64,000 nucleotides of DNA. Source: an uncultured Pelagibacteraceae bacterium (GTDB taxonomy: Bacteria > Pseudomonadota > Alphaproteobacteria > Pelagibacterales > Pelagibacteraceae). The first letter of the stretch is position 1, and the number at the start of each line of letters is the position of its first letter. Below, one piece after another: positions 46,252 to 56,659 of the stretch. The translations under genes were made by a program, and so were the position numbers. A model generated the notes under the pieces. It made no database searches, had not been told where the DNA came from, and worked only from the letters and a program-made list of their open reading frames with translations. The stretch covers positions 1-64,000 of the forward strand of contig CACKCM010000005.1 of assembly GCA_902598735.1 (NCBI GenBank). The letters run 5' to 3'.

Positions 46252-47540
46252 GATTTAAAAGGATCTTCAATTAAAATTGTATCGTCTCTTTCGGGACTTG
46301 TTGATATGCTGGATACTTTAGCGCCAATAAAGTCTTCTAAAGCATATATATACTTTTTGGCGTTTTCGGGAAGATCGTTCATATTTCTTATTCCCTGAGT
46401 TTTAGTTTTCCAGCCAGGGAAAGTTTTAAAAATCGGTTTAATTTTAAACTGATCTTCAGAGGCAGCTGGTAAATAATCAATTTGTTTTCCATCTAACTCA
46501 TAAGCGATACACATTTTAATTTCATCTAGTTCATCAAGAACGTCTAACTTGGTCAAGGCTATTCCGTGTATTCCCGAGATTTTGATTGTTTGTCGAACCA
46601 AAACTCCATCAAACCAACCGCATCTTCTTTTTCTTGCAGTAACAGTGCCAAACTCTTTTCCTCTTTTTCCTAAAAGTTCACCAGTTTTATTTTTTAGTTC
46701 AGTGGGAAATGGTCCACTTCCTACTCTAGTTGTATATGCCTTTGTGATTCCTAGAATATATCCAATTTTATCTGGAGAGGTTCCAGACCCTGTTGCTGCC
46801 ATTGCGGGGACAGTATTTGAAGACGTAACAAAGGGATATGTTCCATGGTCAACATCTAATAGCATACCTTGTGCACCTTCGAACAATATTTTTTTTCTAT
46901 CCTTTTTAAACTCATCAAGTTTAAGCCAAACTGGTTTGGCATACTTAAGAATCTTTGGTGCTATTTTTAATAATCTTTTTTTTATATCTTCTTTCTTATA
47001 AATTTTCTTTTTTAAACCTTTTCTAATAGCATTGTGATGTAATAAAACATTTTCTAATCTAGAGTCTAAATTATTTTCTGATCTAAGATCCATTACTCTA
47101 ATAGACCTTCTACCAACTTTATCCTCATAACATGGTCCTATGCCTCGACGAGTGGTTCCAATTTTTTCTTTCCCTGCGGCGTCTTCTCGAATTTCATCCA
47201 TTTCTTGATGAAAAGGAAGAATTAAGGAAGAAGACTCAGCGATCATAAAGTTTTCTGGATTTACATCAATTCCCTGTTTTTTTATGTCTTTAATTTCATC
47301 TAATAAGGCCCAAGGATCAATTACAACTCCATTTCCTAAAATAGAAATCTTACCATCTCTAACTATTCCTGAAGGTAATAGTCTTAGTTTGAAAACTTTT
47401 TTGTCAATAACTAAGGTATGTCCAGCATTATGTCCGCCTTGAAATCTCACAACCACATCAGCTTCACTTGATAACCAGTCAACTATTTTACCTTTACCCT
47501 CATCTCCCCACTGTGAACCAACTACTACAACATTTTTCAT
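46248..47540 (-). CDS. purA: Adenylosuccinate synthetase
   Basis: GTP-driven first step from IMP to AMP. The 430-residue sequence starts with [21 protein letters not shown], the IMP/GTP site, and has [47 protein letters not shown] and the KxxD GTP-specificity region [10 protein letters not shown]. It completes the IMP branch point whose GMP side is guaB/guaA at the left of the window. It follows thiD (2 nt between them on the map). Confidence 0.97.
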   Translation of the reverse strand: MKNVVVVGSQWGDEGKGKIVDWLSSEADVVVRFQGGHNAGHTLVIDKKVFKLRLLPSGIVRDGKISILGNGVVIDPWALLDEIKDIKKQGIDVNPENFMIAESSSLILPFHQEMDEIREDAAGKEKIGTTRRGIGPCYEDKVGRRSIRVMDLRSENNLDSRLENVLLHHNAIRKGLKKKIYKKEDIKKRLLKIAPKILKYAKPVWLKLDEFKKDRKKILFEGAQGMLLDVDHGTYPFVTSSNTVPAMAATGSGTSPDKIGYILGITKAYTTRVGSGPFPTELKNKTGELLGKRGKEFGTVTARKRRCGWFDGVLVRQTIKISGIHGIALTKLDVLDELDEIKMCIAYELDGKQIDYLPAASEDQFKIKPIFKTFPGWKTKTQGIRNMNDLPENAKKYIYALEDFIGAKVSSISTSPERDDTILIEDPFKS

Positions 47541-47542
47541 GA

Positions 47543-48352
47543 TTAAAATCTTTTTTTTATATCAAATGAGTTTAAATGATTTATCGGACCGTTTCCTTTT
47601 CCTAAATTTAATTTTGATTTAATAGCTTCATTAACATATTTAATTCCAAGCTCACAGGATTTTATCAAATCTTTTCCACACGATAAATAAGTTGTAATTG
47701 CTGTTGATAGAGTGCATCCAGTACCGTGGGTATTTTTTGAGTAATATTTTTTACTTTTAAATATTTTAAGAGTATTTTTGTTTAATAAAATATCGTAAAT
47801 CTTATTAGAATTTAAGTGTCCTCCTTTTATAAGAACATTTTTTGCTCCTTGGTCTAAAAGTTGTTGGGCAGCTAAAACCATGTCATTGGTAGAATTAATT
47901 TTTGTTTTTGTTAAAACCTCTGCTTCAGGAATATTTGGAGTGATTAAATAAGAATTATTTATAAATTTATTCTTTAAAATTTTTATTGCTGAATCGTTTA
48001 TCAATTTAGTACCATTTTTTGATATCATGACAGGATCTAATACTATTAATTTAGTCTTAATTCTTTTTAGTGACTTGATTACCTCTTCAATTACTTGTGC
48101 AGAGTGAATCATTCCAATCTTTATTCCATCAGGAGGTATATCAGAACAAGTATAATTTATTTGTTTTGATATTTCTTTTGCACCAATTGAAACAATAGAT
48201 TTTACTCCTGTTGTATTCTGAGAAGTTACAGCAGTTATTGCTGTCATTGCGTAAGAACCCAATGCTGTAACTGTCTTAATATCAGCTTGAATTCCTGCTC
48301 CTCCTGAAGAATCTGATCCAGCAATAATTAATATATTAGACTTTGGAAACAT
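47543..48352 (-). CDS. thiD: Hydroxymethylpyrimidine/phosphomethylpyrimidine kinase
   Basis: Phosphorylates HMP and HMP-P for thiamine diphosphate synthesis. The 269-residue ribokinase-like protein has [25 protein letters not shown] at the N-terminus, [31 protein letters not shown] and the ATP/anion-hole motif [14 protein letters not shown]11 bacteria are known to lack de novo HMP synthesis and depend on external pyrimidine precursors, so this kinase would be needed in salvage. It lies 1 nt from glmM. Confidence 0.95.
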   Translation of the reverse strand: MFPKSNILIIAGSDSSGGAGIQADIKTVTALGSYAMTAITAVTSQNTTGVKSIVSIGAKEISKQINYTCSDIPPDGIKIGMIHSAQVIEEVIKSLKRIKTKLIVLDPVMISKNGTKLINDSAIKILKNKFINNSYLITPNIPEAEVLTKTKINSTNDMVLAAQQLLDQGAKNVLIKGGHLNSNKIYDILLNKNTLKIFKSKKYYSKNTHGTGCTLSTAITTYLSCGKDLIKSCELGIKYVNEAIKSKLNLGKGNGPINHLNSFDIKKRF

Positions 48353-48353
48353 T

Positions 48354-49685
48354 TTACCTTAAAGATTTTTTAACGATATTAATACACTTATCACTTAAGT
48401 TTAAATTAAAGGACTCGCACATTATTCTTATTTTAGGTTCAGTGCCAGATGCTCTTACTAATAATCTTCCTTTATTTCTAATAAGTAAATTAGCTTTTTT
48501 TATAGCATTTTTACATTTAGTCGAATTAATAATTTTTTTATCATTTACTCTTAGGTTTATTAATTTTTGGGGTACTGAATGATAAACATTAAAAATTTCA
48601 CTTGCTTTATATCCTTTACTTAATAAAAATAGAATCTCTAAAGCAACAAGTAATCCGTCACCTGTAGTTGCGAACTTACCAAGTATAATATGGCCAGATT
48701 GTTCACCACCAAGATTAAAATTTTTCTTTTTCATCATCTCTTTCACATATCTATCTCCAACCTTTGATCTAAAAAATTTTATTTTTTTATTTAAAAAAAA
48801 CTTTTGTAATCCATAATTTGACATCAAAGTGCCAATAACCCCTCCCTTAAGTATTTTTTTTTCTTTCCATCTTTTAGCAATCATTGCGATGATTTGATCT
48901 CCATCAATAATGCTTGATTTTTCATCACACATAATAACTCTATCTGCATCTCCATCTAAGGCTATACCAATATGTGCATTAAATTTTTTCACATTTTTTT
49001 GAATTATTTCAGGATGTGTTGAGCCGCATTTTTTATTTATGTTCAATCCATTGGGATTAATACCAATTGCGAAAACTTTAGCTCCCAAGTCCCGCAATAT
49101 TTTAGGTGCCGATTTATAGCCAGCTCCATTAGCACAATCCACTACAATTCGCATGTTTTTCAAATTAAATTTGTTAGGAAAATTTTTTCTTATTATTTTC
49201 AGGTATCTTTCATTTCCATCCTCTAATCTTTTTACTCTACCTAGTTCTTCTGATTTTGATAAATGGTTAAACGTTTTTGAATCAATAATTTTCTCAATTT
49301 TTTTTTCTATTTTATCTGATAACTTCAAACCATCTGGTCCAAATAATTTTAGTCCATTGTCGAAATAAGGATTATGTGAAGCAGTAATCATAATGCCCAT
49401 GTTTGCTCTCATTTGTTTTGTAAGCATAGCCAAACCATTTGTAGGCAATGGGCCCAGTGTATAAATATGCATTCCGGCAGAAGCAAGACCCGAAACTAGT
49501 GCTGGTTCTAAAGTATAACCAGAAAGTCTTGTATCTTTAGCGATTATCGCAATTTGTTTTTTTCTTTTGAGATTTTTAAAATAAGTTCCAGCCGCTAGCC
49601 CAAATTTAAAAAATTTTTCACCGTTAATATTTCCGATATTAACAGTCCCTCGTATTCCGTCAGTACCAAAATATTTTTTTTTCAT
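48354..49685 (-). CDS. glmM: Phosphoglucosamine mutase
   Basis: Converts glucosamine-6-phosphate to glucosamine-1-phosphate for UDP-GlcNAc, peptidoglycan and lipid A. At 443 residues it is full length. Signatures: KYFGTDGIRGTVN, the phospho-Ser S103 in ITASHNPYFDNG, the metal loop DGDADRV, GGEQSGHI and the C-terminal phosphate-binding VRASGTEPKIR. It overlaps folP by 4 nt. The ftsH-folP-glmM order is widely conserved. Confidence 0.97.
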   Translation of the reverse strand: MKKKYFGTDGIRGTVNIGNINGEKFFKFGLAAGTYFKNLKRKKQIAIIAKDTRLSGYTLEPALVSGLASAGMHIYTLGPLPTNGLAMLTKQMRANMGIMITASHNPYFDNGLKLFGPDGLKLSDKIEKKIEKIIDSKTFNHLSKSEELGRVKRLEDGNERYLKIIRKNFPNKFNLKNMRIVVDCANGAGYKSAPKILRDLGAKVFAIGINPNGLNINKKCGSTHPEIIQKNVKKFNAHIGIALDGDADRVIMCDEKSSIIDGDQIIAMIAKRWKEKKILKGGVIGTLMSNYGLQKFFLNKKIKFFRSKVGDRYVKEMMKKKNFNLGGEQSGHIILGKFATTGDGLLVALEILFLLSKGYKASEIFNVYHSVPQKLINLRVNDKKIINSTKCKNAIKKANLLIRNKGRLLVRASGTEPKIRIMCESFNLNLSDKCINIVKKSLR

Positions 49686-50737
49686 TGATTTAATAGTTTT
49701 TCAAATACTAAAATTCCTTGTTTAATTTCACTCACATTATGAACTCTAAATATTTTAACCCCTTGAGATAACGAAAAAATTATAGATGATAAAGTTCCTC
49801 CAAGTCTTTCTTTAGTATCAAAATTTTTAGATATTTGATTTATAAATTTTTTTCTAGATGTGCCAACTAATAAAGGAAATCCTAAAGAATGAAATATAGA
49901 AATTTTACTTAAAATCATCAAATTATGTTTCAGATTTTTTCCAAATCCTATACCTGGGTCTATTATAATTTTTTTCTTGAATTTATCTCTTTTAAACTTC
50001 TTTAACTGACTTTCAAAAAAATCATAAATATCTATTATAACATTGTTATATTTAGGATTAATTTGCATAGTTTGTGGAGTACCTTGCATGTGATGAATAA
50101 TTTTCCATAAATCTTGATTTTTAACTAAATCAAAAGAATTCTTATCGTATTTAAAACATGAAACATCATTCACTATATCCACTTTGTGTTTAATTGAGTT
50201 TCTCATTACTAGCGATTTTCTAGTATCAATAGAAAATTTAGATTTTGGAAATTTTTTTTTAAATTTGGTTACTACTACTTTTAACCTTTCCCATTCTATT
50301 TTTGGGTTAATAATTCTAGACCCTGGTCTGGTCGACTCCCCACCTATATCAATAATGTCAGCTCCTTGATCTATCATTTGTTTGATTCTTTTAAACGCTT
50401 TTTTATTTTTATTATATATACCTCCATCAGAAAAACTATCAGGTGTCATATTTAAAATACCCATTATAATTGGCTTATGATTGAACAATTTTTTTTTTGT
50501 CGTAATATTTTTAAGATCTTTTAAGACTTTGTATTTTATATTTTTTGATAATAATTCCAATTTTTTTAAACTAATTATTTTTGAGCTAATTTTTTTTTGA
50601 TTTTTTGAAAATATTTCGACTTGATTAAAGGAAATATTATTATTTCCATTCAGTGGTAAAGTTTGTTTTTTTTTGACTAATTCTCTGGATTGACTACCAT
50701 AATAAAAATTACACGCCCTAGTGTAATATTTTACCAT
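49682..50737 (-). CDS. folP: Dihydropteroate synthase with N-terminal extension
   Basis: Condenses p-aminobenzoate with the pterin pyrophosphate in folate synthesis. The catalytic TIM barrel spans about 90-351: IMGILNMTPDSFSDGG, IDIGGESTRPGS, SIDTRKS and IDPGIGFGK are all visible. The first about 85 residues (YYTRACNFYYG to LKNITTKKKL) form an extension that the E. coli enzyme lacks; I have seen similar ones in alphaproteobacterial FolP. Its role is unknown. The gene lies 6 nt from ftsH. Confidence 0.92.
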   Translation of the reverse strand: MVKYYTRACNFYYGSQSRELVKKKQTLPLNGNNNISFNQVEIFSKNQKKISSKIISLKKLELLSKNIKYKVLKDLKNITTKKKLFNHKPIIMGILNMTPDSFSDGGIYNKNKKAFKRIKQMIDQGADIIDIGGESTRPGSRIINPKIEWERLKVVVTKFKKKFPKSKFSIDTRKSLVMRNSIKHKVDIVNDVSCFKYDKNSFDLVKNQDLWKIIHHMQGTPQTMQINPKYNNVIIDIYDFFESQLKKFKRDKFKKKIIIDPGIGFGKNLKHNLMILSKISIFHSLGFPLLVGTSRKKFINQISKNFDTKERLGGTLSSIIFSLSQGVKIFRVHNVSEIKQGILVFEKLLNQ

Positions 50738-50743
50738 AATAAT

Positions 50744-52636
50744 TTAGATTGCTGGCTTTGGCTTTAAACCCAAAGATCCAAGAGCTGAAGATTTACCATC
50801 ATCACTTTCTTCGTCTTTAAATGATCTTGTCGGTTTTACATTTTTTAGAATTAAGTCTCTTATCTCATCTCCAGATAATGTTTCGTAAATCAAAAGAGCT
50901 TTAGCTATTTTATGTAAATCATCAATTTTTTCAGTTAAGATTTTTCTAGCTCTCTCGTACCCTTTATCTACGATCTTTTTTACCTCTGCATCAATTTTTT
51001 TTGCTGTATCTTCAGACATATTTTGCTGTTTAGTGACAGATCTACCCAGAAAAACCTCTTCTTCATTTTCACCGTAAGCTATAGTGCCAAGTTCAGTGCT
51101 CATTCCATATTTTGTTACCATGTTTTTTGCCATTTTAGTTACCATATCAATATCTGAAGAAGCTCCTGAAGTTACTTTATCATGACCAAAAATGATTTCC
51201 TCTGCAATCCTTCCTCCCATAGCTACAGCAATATCTGAGTGCATTTTTTCCCTTGTTACAGACAATTGATCTCTTTCTGGCAGTCTCATAACCATTCCTA
51301 AAGCTCTTCCTCTTGGGATAATAGTTGCTTTATGTATAGGATCTGATGCTTGCTCATTAAGTGCTACAATTGCATGTCCGCCCTCGTGGTAGGCAGTTAA
51401 TTTTTTCTCATCTTCTGACATAACCATTGATCTTCTTTCTGCACCCATCATAACTTTATCTTTTGCTTCTTCAACATCAGACATTGTAACTACTCTCTTA
51501 TTTTTTCTTGCAGCTAAGAGGGCAGATTCATTTATCAAGTTTGCTAAATCCGCTCCAGAAAAGCCTGGAGTTCCTCTTGCTATTGTTCTCAATTTTACAT
51601 CAGGCCCAATATTAATTTTTTTAACATGAACTTTTAAAATAGCTTCTCTTCCAATAATATCTGGATTGCCTACAACTACCTGCCTATCAAACCTTCCAGG
51701 TCTTAATAAAGCCGGATCAAGAACGTCCGGTCTATTAGTGGCTGCAATTAAAATAATTCCTTCATTTGTATCGAAGCCATCCATCTCAACTAAAAGCTGA
51801 TTTAATGTTTGCTCTCTCTCATCGTTACCTCCTCCGAGACCTGCTCCTCTGCTTCTTCCAACTGCATCAATCTCGTCGATAAAAATTATACAAGGTGAGT
51901 GTTTTTTTCCTTGCTCAAACATATCTCTCACCCTAGATGCACCCACTCCAACAAACATTTCTACGAAATCTGAACCAGAGATAGAAAAAAAAGGAACGTT
52001 CGCCTCACCGGCTATTGCTTTAGCTAATAGAGTTTTTCCTGTTCCTGGGGGACCAATAAGAAGTGCTCCTTTTGGAATTTTACCTCCTAGTCGGCTAAAC
52101 TTTTTTGGGTCCTTTAAAAACTCAACAATTTCTTCAACTTCCTCTTTTGCTTCCTCAACACCTGCTACATCGTTAAAAGTTACTTTGCCTTGAGCTTCAT
52201 TTAATAATTTTGCTTTAGATCTTCCAAAGCCCATTGCTCCACCTTTTCCTCCTTGCATTTGCCTCATAAAAAAAATCCAAACTCCAATTAATAAAAGCAT
52301 TGGAAACCAAGATAATAGGATACCTAGTAAAGAAGGCATTTTATCTTCTTTCGGAGAAGCAACAATGCTTACCCCTTTTGAAGATAACTTATCTACTAGC
52401 TCCGGGTAGTTTGGCGAATAGGTTGAAAAAGTTTTCCCATCAGCTAAAACTCCGCTGATATTATTCCCTTGAATTTTTACTTCTACTACTCTTCCAGCAT
52501 CAACCTCATTCAAAAAATTTGAAAAAGGTAGAGTATTACTGTCGGATTTTATTTTATTAGGGTCTTGAAACATGTTGAAAAGTCCTACAGATAGTAAGAC
52601 TATGATGACCCACATAATTAAATTTTTTATATTCAT
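50744..52636 (-). CDS. ftsH: ATP-dependent membrane zinc protease
   Basis: Hexameric AAA+ protease that degrades membrane and regulatory proteins, typically including RpoH and LpxC. The 630-residue protein has two N-terminal membrane helices (about 5-22 and 104-123), Walker A GPPGTGKT, Walker [16 protein letters not shown] segment [19 protein letters not shown], and the metalloprotease HEGGH. The C-terminal tail is short and charged. It has its own promoter-like sequence upstream. Confidence 0.97.
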   Translation of the reverse strand: MNIKNLIMWVIIVLLSVGLFNMFQDPNKIKSDSNTLPFSNFLNEVDAGRVVEVKIQGNNISGVLADGKTFSTYSPNYPELVDKLSSKGVSIVASPKEDKMPSLLGILLSWFPMLLLIGVWIFFMRQMQGGKGGAMGFGRSKAKLLNEAQGKVTFNDVAGVEEAKEEVEEIVEFLKDPKKFSRLGGKIPKGALLIGPPGTGKTLLAKAIAGEANVPFFSISGSDFVEMFVGVGASRVRDMFEQGKKHSPCIIFIDEIDAVGRSRGAGLGGGNDEREQTLNQLLVEMDGFDTNEGIILIAATNRPDVLDPALLRPGRFDRQVVVGNPDIIGREAILKVHVKKINIGPDVKLRTIARGTPGFSGADLANLINESALLAARKNKRVVTMSDVEEAKDKVMMGAERRSMVMSEDEKKLTAYHEGGHAIVALNEQASDPIHKATIIPRGRALGMVMRLPERDQLSVTREKMHSDIAVAMGGRIAEEIIFGHDKVTSGASSDIDMVTKMAKNMVTKYGMSTELGTIAYGENEEEVFLGRSVTKQQNMSEDTAKKIDAEVKKIVDKGYERARKILTEKIDDLHKIAKALLIYETLSGDEIRDLILKNVKPTRSFKDEESDDGKSSALGSLGLKPKPAI

Positions 52637-52669
52637 AACATTTAAATAATCATTAATTTAAACTAAACA

Positions 52670-52699
52670 AGTATATTTTATTCCTAATTAAGTTGTAAA
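52670..52699 (-). promoter_or_regulatory. Possible ftsH promoter
   Basis: On the minus strand TTTACA (52699-52694) and TATACT (52675-52670) with an 18-nt spacer resemble a housekeeping promoter, about 33 nt before the ftsH ATG. A perfect TATAAT lies further upstream near 52712 without a clear -35. Confidence 0.45.
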
Positions 52700-52732
52700 T
52701 AAGACAAATTATAACCAAATAGCTCAAAATTA

Positions 52733-53752
52733 TTACTTTTTCTCTTTTTTGATGCAAATTGTGCCTTTATTGATTGAAAATAAACACCCTCCTAAAGTGG
52801 CACTGTCAATTTGCAGTGTCTCAATATTCTTAATTAAATTGAATACCTTCTTAGATCTGGGATGATAATAATTATTTGTCATTCTTTTAATTGACTCATT
52901 AATGATCATTAATTTTATTTCTGGGTTGTATTTAATAAAATCATTTAAATCTATAAAAATTTTATTTTTAACTTTGATGATAGTTGCCTTATATATTTTA
53001 CTAAAATATTCATCTAATGTTCTTTTACTGGAGGCTAGGTTATTAATTGATTTAAAGATATTATCGTAACTTATTCCACTCTGTATCAAAGGTTTTTTAA
53101 GATGTCGAATTCTTGTTCTTAGATATTTTTTATCTTTATTGGAAGGATCCGAGAAGTACTTACCAAATACAATTTTTGATAGTTTTTTTAATTTAACTTT
53201 TTTTGTATCTAATAATGGTCTAAATAATTTTACTTTTTGATTAAGATTAATTAAAGGTTTCATTGCTGATAATCCTGTTAAACCACTTCCTCTGGATAAT
53301 CGTATAAAAAAAGTCTCGACCTGATCTTCAAAATTATGTGCAGTGATAATTGTTTTTACTTTTTTTTTGATGCAAAATTTTGTTAGTAATTCATATCTTA
53401 TTTTTCTTGCTTCTCCTTGGATATTTTTATTAATAATTTTTTTATTTGTTAAAATTTTTAGGGAAATTTTATACTTTTTTAGCAAATCTTTCACTTGATA
53501 AGCCTCTTTATCTGAGTTTTTTCTAATATTATGATTTACTAAAACATAAAAAAATTTACCTTTATTATTTTTGCAATATGCTTTTGTCAATGCTGCCAGA
53601 GCAAGACTATCTGGACCACCAGAAATTGCAATGATCGAAGATTTTACTTTAAATTTTTTTAATTTATTTTTAAAATTAAGATAAAGATGAGATAAATCTT
53701 TAATATTTTTAAATTCGTTTTTAAGAATTACACTTGAATTTTTTTTGCTCAT
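52733..53752 (-). CDS. tilS: tRNA(Ile)-lysidine synthetase
   Basis: Modifies the wobble cytosine of tRNA-Ile(CAU) to lysidine. The 339-residue protein has the N-type ATP-pyrophosphatase loop AISGGPDSLALAAL, VNHNIRKNSDKEA, TAHNFEDQVETFFIRLSRGSGLTGLSAM and a later LRTRIRHL segment. The C-terminal domain is shorter than in E. coli TilS, a common alphaproteobacterial state. Its start overlaps cpoB by 32 nt; no later ATG, GTG or TTG precedes the ATP motif, so the overlap looks real. Confidence 0.92.
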   Translation of the reverse strand: MSKKNSSVILKNEFKNIKDLSHLYLNFKNKLKKFKVKSSIIAISGGPDSLALAALTKAYCKNNKGKFFYVLVNHNIRKNSDKEAYQVKDLLKKYKISLKILTNKKIINKNIQGEARKIRYELLTKFCIKKKVKTIITAHNFEDQVETFFIRLSRGSGLTGLSAMKPLINLNQKVKLFRPLLDTKKVKLKKLSKIVFGKYFSDPSNKDKKYLRTRIRHLKKPLIQSGISYDNIFKSINNLASSKRTLDEYFSKIYKATIIKVKNKIFIDLNDFIKYNPEIKLMIINESIKRMTNNYYHPRSKKVFNLIKNIETLQIDSATLGGCLFSINKGTICIKKEKK

Positions 53753-54680
53753 ACTGAGCTTTTTGTAACACAGACTTGCTTGCTTTTGGGTATTCTTTTT
53801 TGAGTCCTGAAATCATTTTACAACCTTGGTCCTTTTCTCCAAGTTGCACCATTGTTATTCCAAGCTTCAAAAGATTATCAGGTGCTTTTTTGCTTTTTGG
53901 GTAATTTTGATAACCATCTAAATAAGCGGTTGCTGCATCTGAATATAATTGCCTAATACGAAAAGTTTCTCCATACCAATATTGAGCATTACCAGCTAAA
54001 TCATGATCTTTATTTTTTTCTATAAACTCTTTTAATGCAAATTCTGCAGTTTCATAATCTCCAATTTTCATAAAACTTACTGCAAATTCATATTGCTCGA
54101 TCGGTGGTTTGTTTGGTAACAAAGACTCTTTTTGTTCTGGCTCCTCAGTGATAACAGTTTTTGCACTTTCAACAGAATTGATAGATTGTTGTTTTGGTAA
54201 ATTGGAAGTCTGATAACCTGGGCCTGCACCAAAATCTTGTGGCTTGCTAGTTCCAGGTAAAGATACTTGATTGCTTTTTTTATTATCTATCGTTCCACTT
54301 TCAAGATCAGAAAATCTAAGCTGTGTATCTGATTGAATTTTAGTTACTCTTGAAGATAATTTATCTAGCTTAAAATTCACTTCTTCAAATTTATTTGTTA
54401 ATTGTCTAAATTGATCCTCTATATCATTTAGTTTCAGAAGATGTTTGGTTAAAATATCTTCGTTAAGCCCATCGGATTTTATTGAACCTGTATTAGAATT
54501 TAGTGAGATATCTGACTTTTGATACACAGCTTTTTCTAGTGTCTTTAAGTCTTTGGTAATAACTTGAATTTGGTCAGAAATAGCTTTTAAGTAAATTTCT
54601 TCTTCCTCTGCATTTAGAAGAGAGAGAAAAAACAAAGGAATAATAAATAAATTTATTAATGAAAATTTTATTACATTCAT
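53721..54680 (-). CDS. cpoB: Tol-Pal system coordinator, TPR periplasmic protein
   Basis: CpoB (YbgF) links Tol-Pal action to peptidoglycan synthesis during division. From the ATG at 54680 it has 319 residues: signal peptide MNVIKFSLINLFIIPLFFLSLLNAEE, a coiled-coil stretch about 30-105, a polar linker and C-terminal TPRs with the family motif YEFAVSFMKIGDYETAEFALKEFI. An ATG at 54710 would extend it ten residues into the upstream pal terminator, so I prefer 54680. It is the last gene of the Tol-Pal group. Confidence 0.92.
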   Translation of the reverse strand: MNVIKFSLINLFIIPLFFLSLLNAEEEEIYLKAISDQIQVITKDLKTLEKAVYQKSDISLNSNTGSIKSDGLNEDILTKHLLKLNDIEDQFRQLTNKFEEVNFKLDKLSSRVTKIQSDTQLRFSDLESGTIDNKKSNQVSLPGTSKPQDFGAGPGYQTSNLPKQQSINSVESAKTVITEEPEQKESLLPNKPPIEQYEFAVSFMKIGDYETAEFALKEFIEKNKDHDLAGNAQYWYGETFRIRQLYSDAATAYLDGYQNYPKSKKAPDNLLKLGITMVQLGEKDQGCKMISGLKKEYPKASKSVLQKAQYEQKKFKCNS

Positions 54681-54710
54681 TAATATTCTTTTATTTTGAT
54701 AAAATGGCAA

Positions 54711-54749
54711 AAAAAAGACCCCTCAACAAATAATAAATTGAAGGGTCTT
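54711..54749 (-). terminator. Intrinsic terminator after pal
   Basis: On the minus strand AAGACCCTTCAA pairs with TTGAGGGGTCTT across an 11-nt AT loop (stem of 12 with one G-U), followed by T6. It lies 19 nt after the pal stop and 31 nt before the cpoB ATG, so it should terminate the tol-pal message and lower cpoB-tilS expression. Confidence 0.88.
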
Positions 54750-54767
54750 AAATTTAAGTAATATTTA

Positions 54768-55244
54768 TTAATTTACTTTTACTGTTACAGATCTTCTGTT
54801 TTGAGACCAGGCTAAAGGTGATGATTTTGGATTAACAGGTTTTTCTTTACCGTAACTTATTACAGATATTCTTTTACCTGAAATGCCATAAGTCATTAAA
54901 TAATCTCTAGCTGCATTAGCTCTTCTTTCGCCTAAAGCTAAGTTATACTCTCTTGTACCCCTCTCATCAGCATGACCTTCAATAGTTACATTTAAATTTT
55001 TATTCTTTCTTAAAAATGTAGCTTGTTTTCTTAAAGTTGCACGTGATGCAGTTGTTAATGAAGATTTGTTAGTAGCGAAAAATACTCTATCTGGCACTCC
55101 GGCAGCTAAAAATTTAACTGTCTCTTTACCAGTATAAACATCACCATCAATATCACCGGCTTTTTTTGCTGTAGAACATGCGCTTAAAAATAAAGTTGTG
55201 AAGATTACTAGTAGTATATTTTTTAAATTCGTGTTTAATGTCAT
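54768..55244 (-). CDS. pal: Peptidoglycan-associated lipoprotein
   Basis: Outer-membrane lipoprotein binding peptidoglycan and TolB. The 158-residue precursor has a lipobox LFLSAC with the lipidated C23. The OmpA-like domain follows: DRVFFATNKSSLTTASRATLRKQA and NVTIEGHADERGTREYNLALGERRANAARDYL. A strong Shine-Dalgarno (AGGGGAAAA) precedes the ATG. The 75-bp upstream gap from tolB lacks a convincing promoter. A terminator follows, consistent with pal being the most abundant product of the cluster. Confidence 0.97.
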   Translation of the reverse strand: MTLNTNLKNILLVIFTTLFLSACSTAKKAGDIDGDVYTGKETVKFLAAGVPDRVFFATNKSSLTTASRATLRKQATFLRKNKNLNVTIEGHADERGTREYNLALGERRANAARDYLMTYGISGKRISVISYGKEKPVNPKSSPLAWSQNRRSVTVKVN

Positions 55245-55319
55245 TTTTTCCCCTAGGTTTAAATTGGTTAAATCAAATTATTTGAAGTTATTCAAGTATA
55301 TTTTACATAAAATTCAACC

Positions 55320-56657
55320 TCACTTAGATAATAATGAAGACCAAGATGGGTCAGAAGCGTCAGTTTTAGTGGAAAGTTTTCTCTCGTTATAACCTGTTAT
55401 ATCAATAGACCATAATTTAGCTGAAAACCCCTCACCTCTATCCCCTGCTTTTGTCTCTCTATAAAAAACTAGCACTCTGCCATTTGGTGACCATGAAGGA
55501 GCTTCTTGATAATAATTTTCTGTTAATAGTCTTTCTCCAGACCCATCGGTCCTCATCACTCCAATGTAAAATCTTCCTTTATGCATTTTTGTAAACGCTA
55601 TTAAATCTCCTCTTGGTGACCATACAGGAGTTCCATAAATCCCTTTTCCGAATGTAACTCTTTTCACATTGCTACCATCACTCCTCATTACATATATTTG
55701 TTGTAATCCGCTTCTATCAGAATTAAATGCAATAAATTTTCCATCTGGTGAAAATGATGGAGATGTATCTATCGATGAATGCTCTGTAATTCGCTCAACA
55801 ACTCTGGTCTCTAAATCCATTGTGTAAATATCTGAGTTTCCATCTTTTGCAAAACTCATTATAATTTTTTTTCCATCAGGTGAAAATCGAGGAGCAAATG
55901 TCATACCTGGGAAGTTTCCTACAACTTCCTGAGTTCCTGTCTCTATATCTAACAAATAAACTCTTGGCATGTTTCTAAAATAAGACATATAAGTTACCAT
56001 CTGATTTGTAGGATTAAATCTTGGAGTTAAAACTAATTCATTTCCTAAAGTAAGATATTTTGTATTAAAACCATCTTGATCCATAATAGCTAATTTTTTT
56101 ATTCTTTGATTTTTCGGTCCAGTTTCAGAAACATATATAATTCTTGTGTCGAAATATCCTTCTTCTCCAGTCAATCTCTCATAAATTTTATCAGAAATTA
56201 TATGAGCAACTCTTCTCCAATTTGAAGGGGTAGTGGTGAATGCCAAAGCTGTCATTTCTTTTGCTGCAGCTAAGTCCCAAAGTCTAAATTCTACTTTTAG
56301 TTTACCGTCTTTAATTAGTAGCTTTCCAGTCACTAATGCTTGAGCTTTGATTAATCTCCAGTCTTCAAATCTTGGTTTTAAATGCGCAATATCAGGTTTT
56401 TGCACGAATGCGTCTCTTTTAAGTGGATTAAACAATCCGGTATTTTTGAAGTTTTGTTCAATAATTTTGGATATATCCTCACCTAGATTTTTGATTTTGA
56501 TATCGTTATGTTCTTCAGATTTTATATCGACGTGAAGGGGTGATACAGCAATTGGTAGAGGATCAAGATTTCCTCGAGTAATATCAATTTCAATTAATGC
56601 ATGTGACTTACTCAAAATCAAAATATTTATAAATAAAATGTATATAAGCTTTTTCAC
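55320..56657 (-). CDS. tolB: Tol-Pal system periplasmic beta-propeller
   Basis: Periplasmic protein that contacts Pal, TolA and OmpA. The 445-residue precursor starts with the signal peptide [20 protein letters not shown]. The N-terminal D1 domain (about 25-160) leads to a six-bladed beta-propeller with repeated WD40-like PD40 strands ([46 protein letters not shown]). It is 2 nt from tolA. Confidence 0.97.
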   Translation of the reverse strand: MKKLIYILFINILILSKSHALIEIDITRGNLDPLPIAVSPLHVDIKSEEHNDIKIKNLGEDISKIIEQNFKNTGLFNPLKRDAFVQKPDIAHLKPRFEDWRLIKAQALVTGKLLIKDGKLKVEFRLWDLAAAKEMTALAFTTTPSNWRRVAHIISDKIYERLTGEEGYFDTRIIYVSETGPKNQRIKKLAIMDQDGFNTKYLTLGNELVLTPRFNPTNQMVTYMSYFRNMPRVYLLDIETGTQEVVGNFPGMTFAPRFSPDGKKIIMSFAKDGNSDIYTMDLETRVVERITEHSSIDTSPSFSPDGKFIAFNSDRSGLQQIYVMRSDGSNVKRVTFGKGIYGTPVWSPRGDLIAFTKMHKGRFYIGVMRTDGSGERLLTENYYQEAPSWSPNGRVLVFYRETKAGDRGEGFSAKLWSIDITGYNERKLSTKTDASDPSWSSLLSK

Positions 56658-56659
56658 AA

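Noticed and set aside
46549-47001. Plus-strand ORF of 150 codons opposite purA
   Set aside because: purA is full length and motif-complete; this frame is its antisense shadow.
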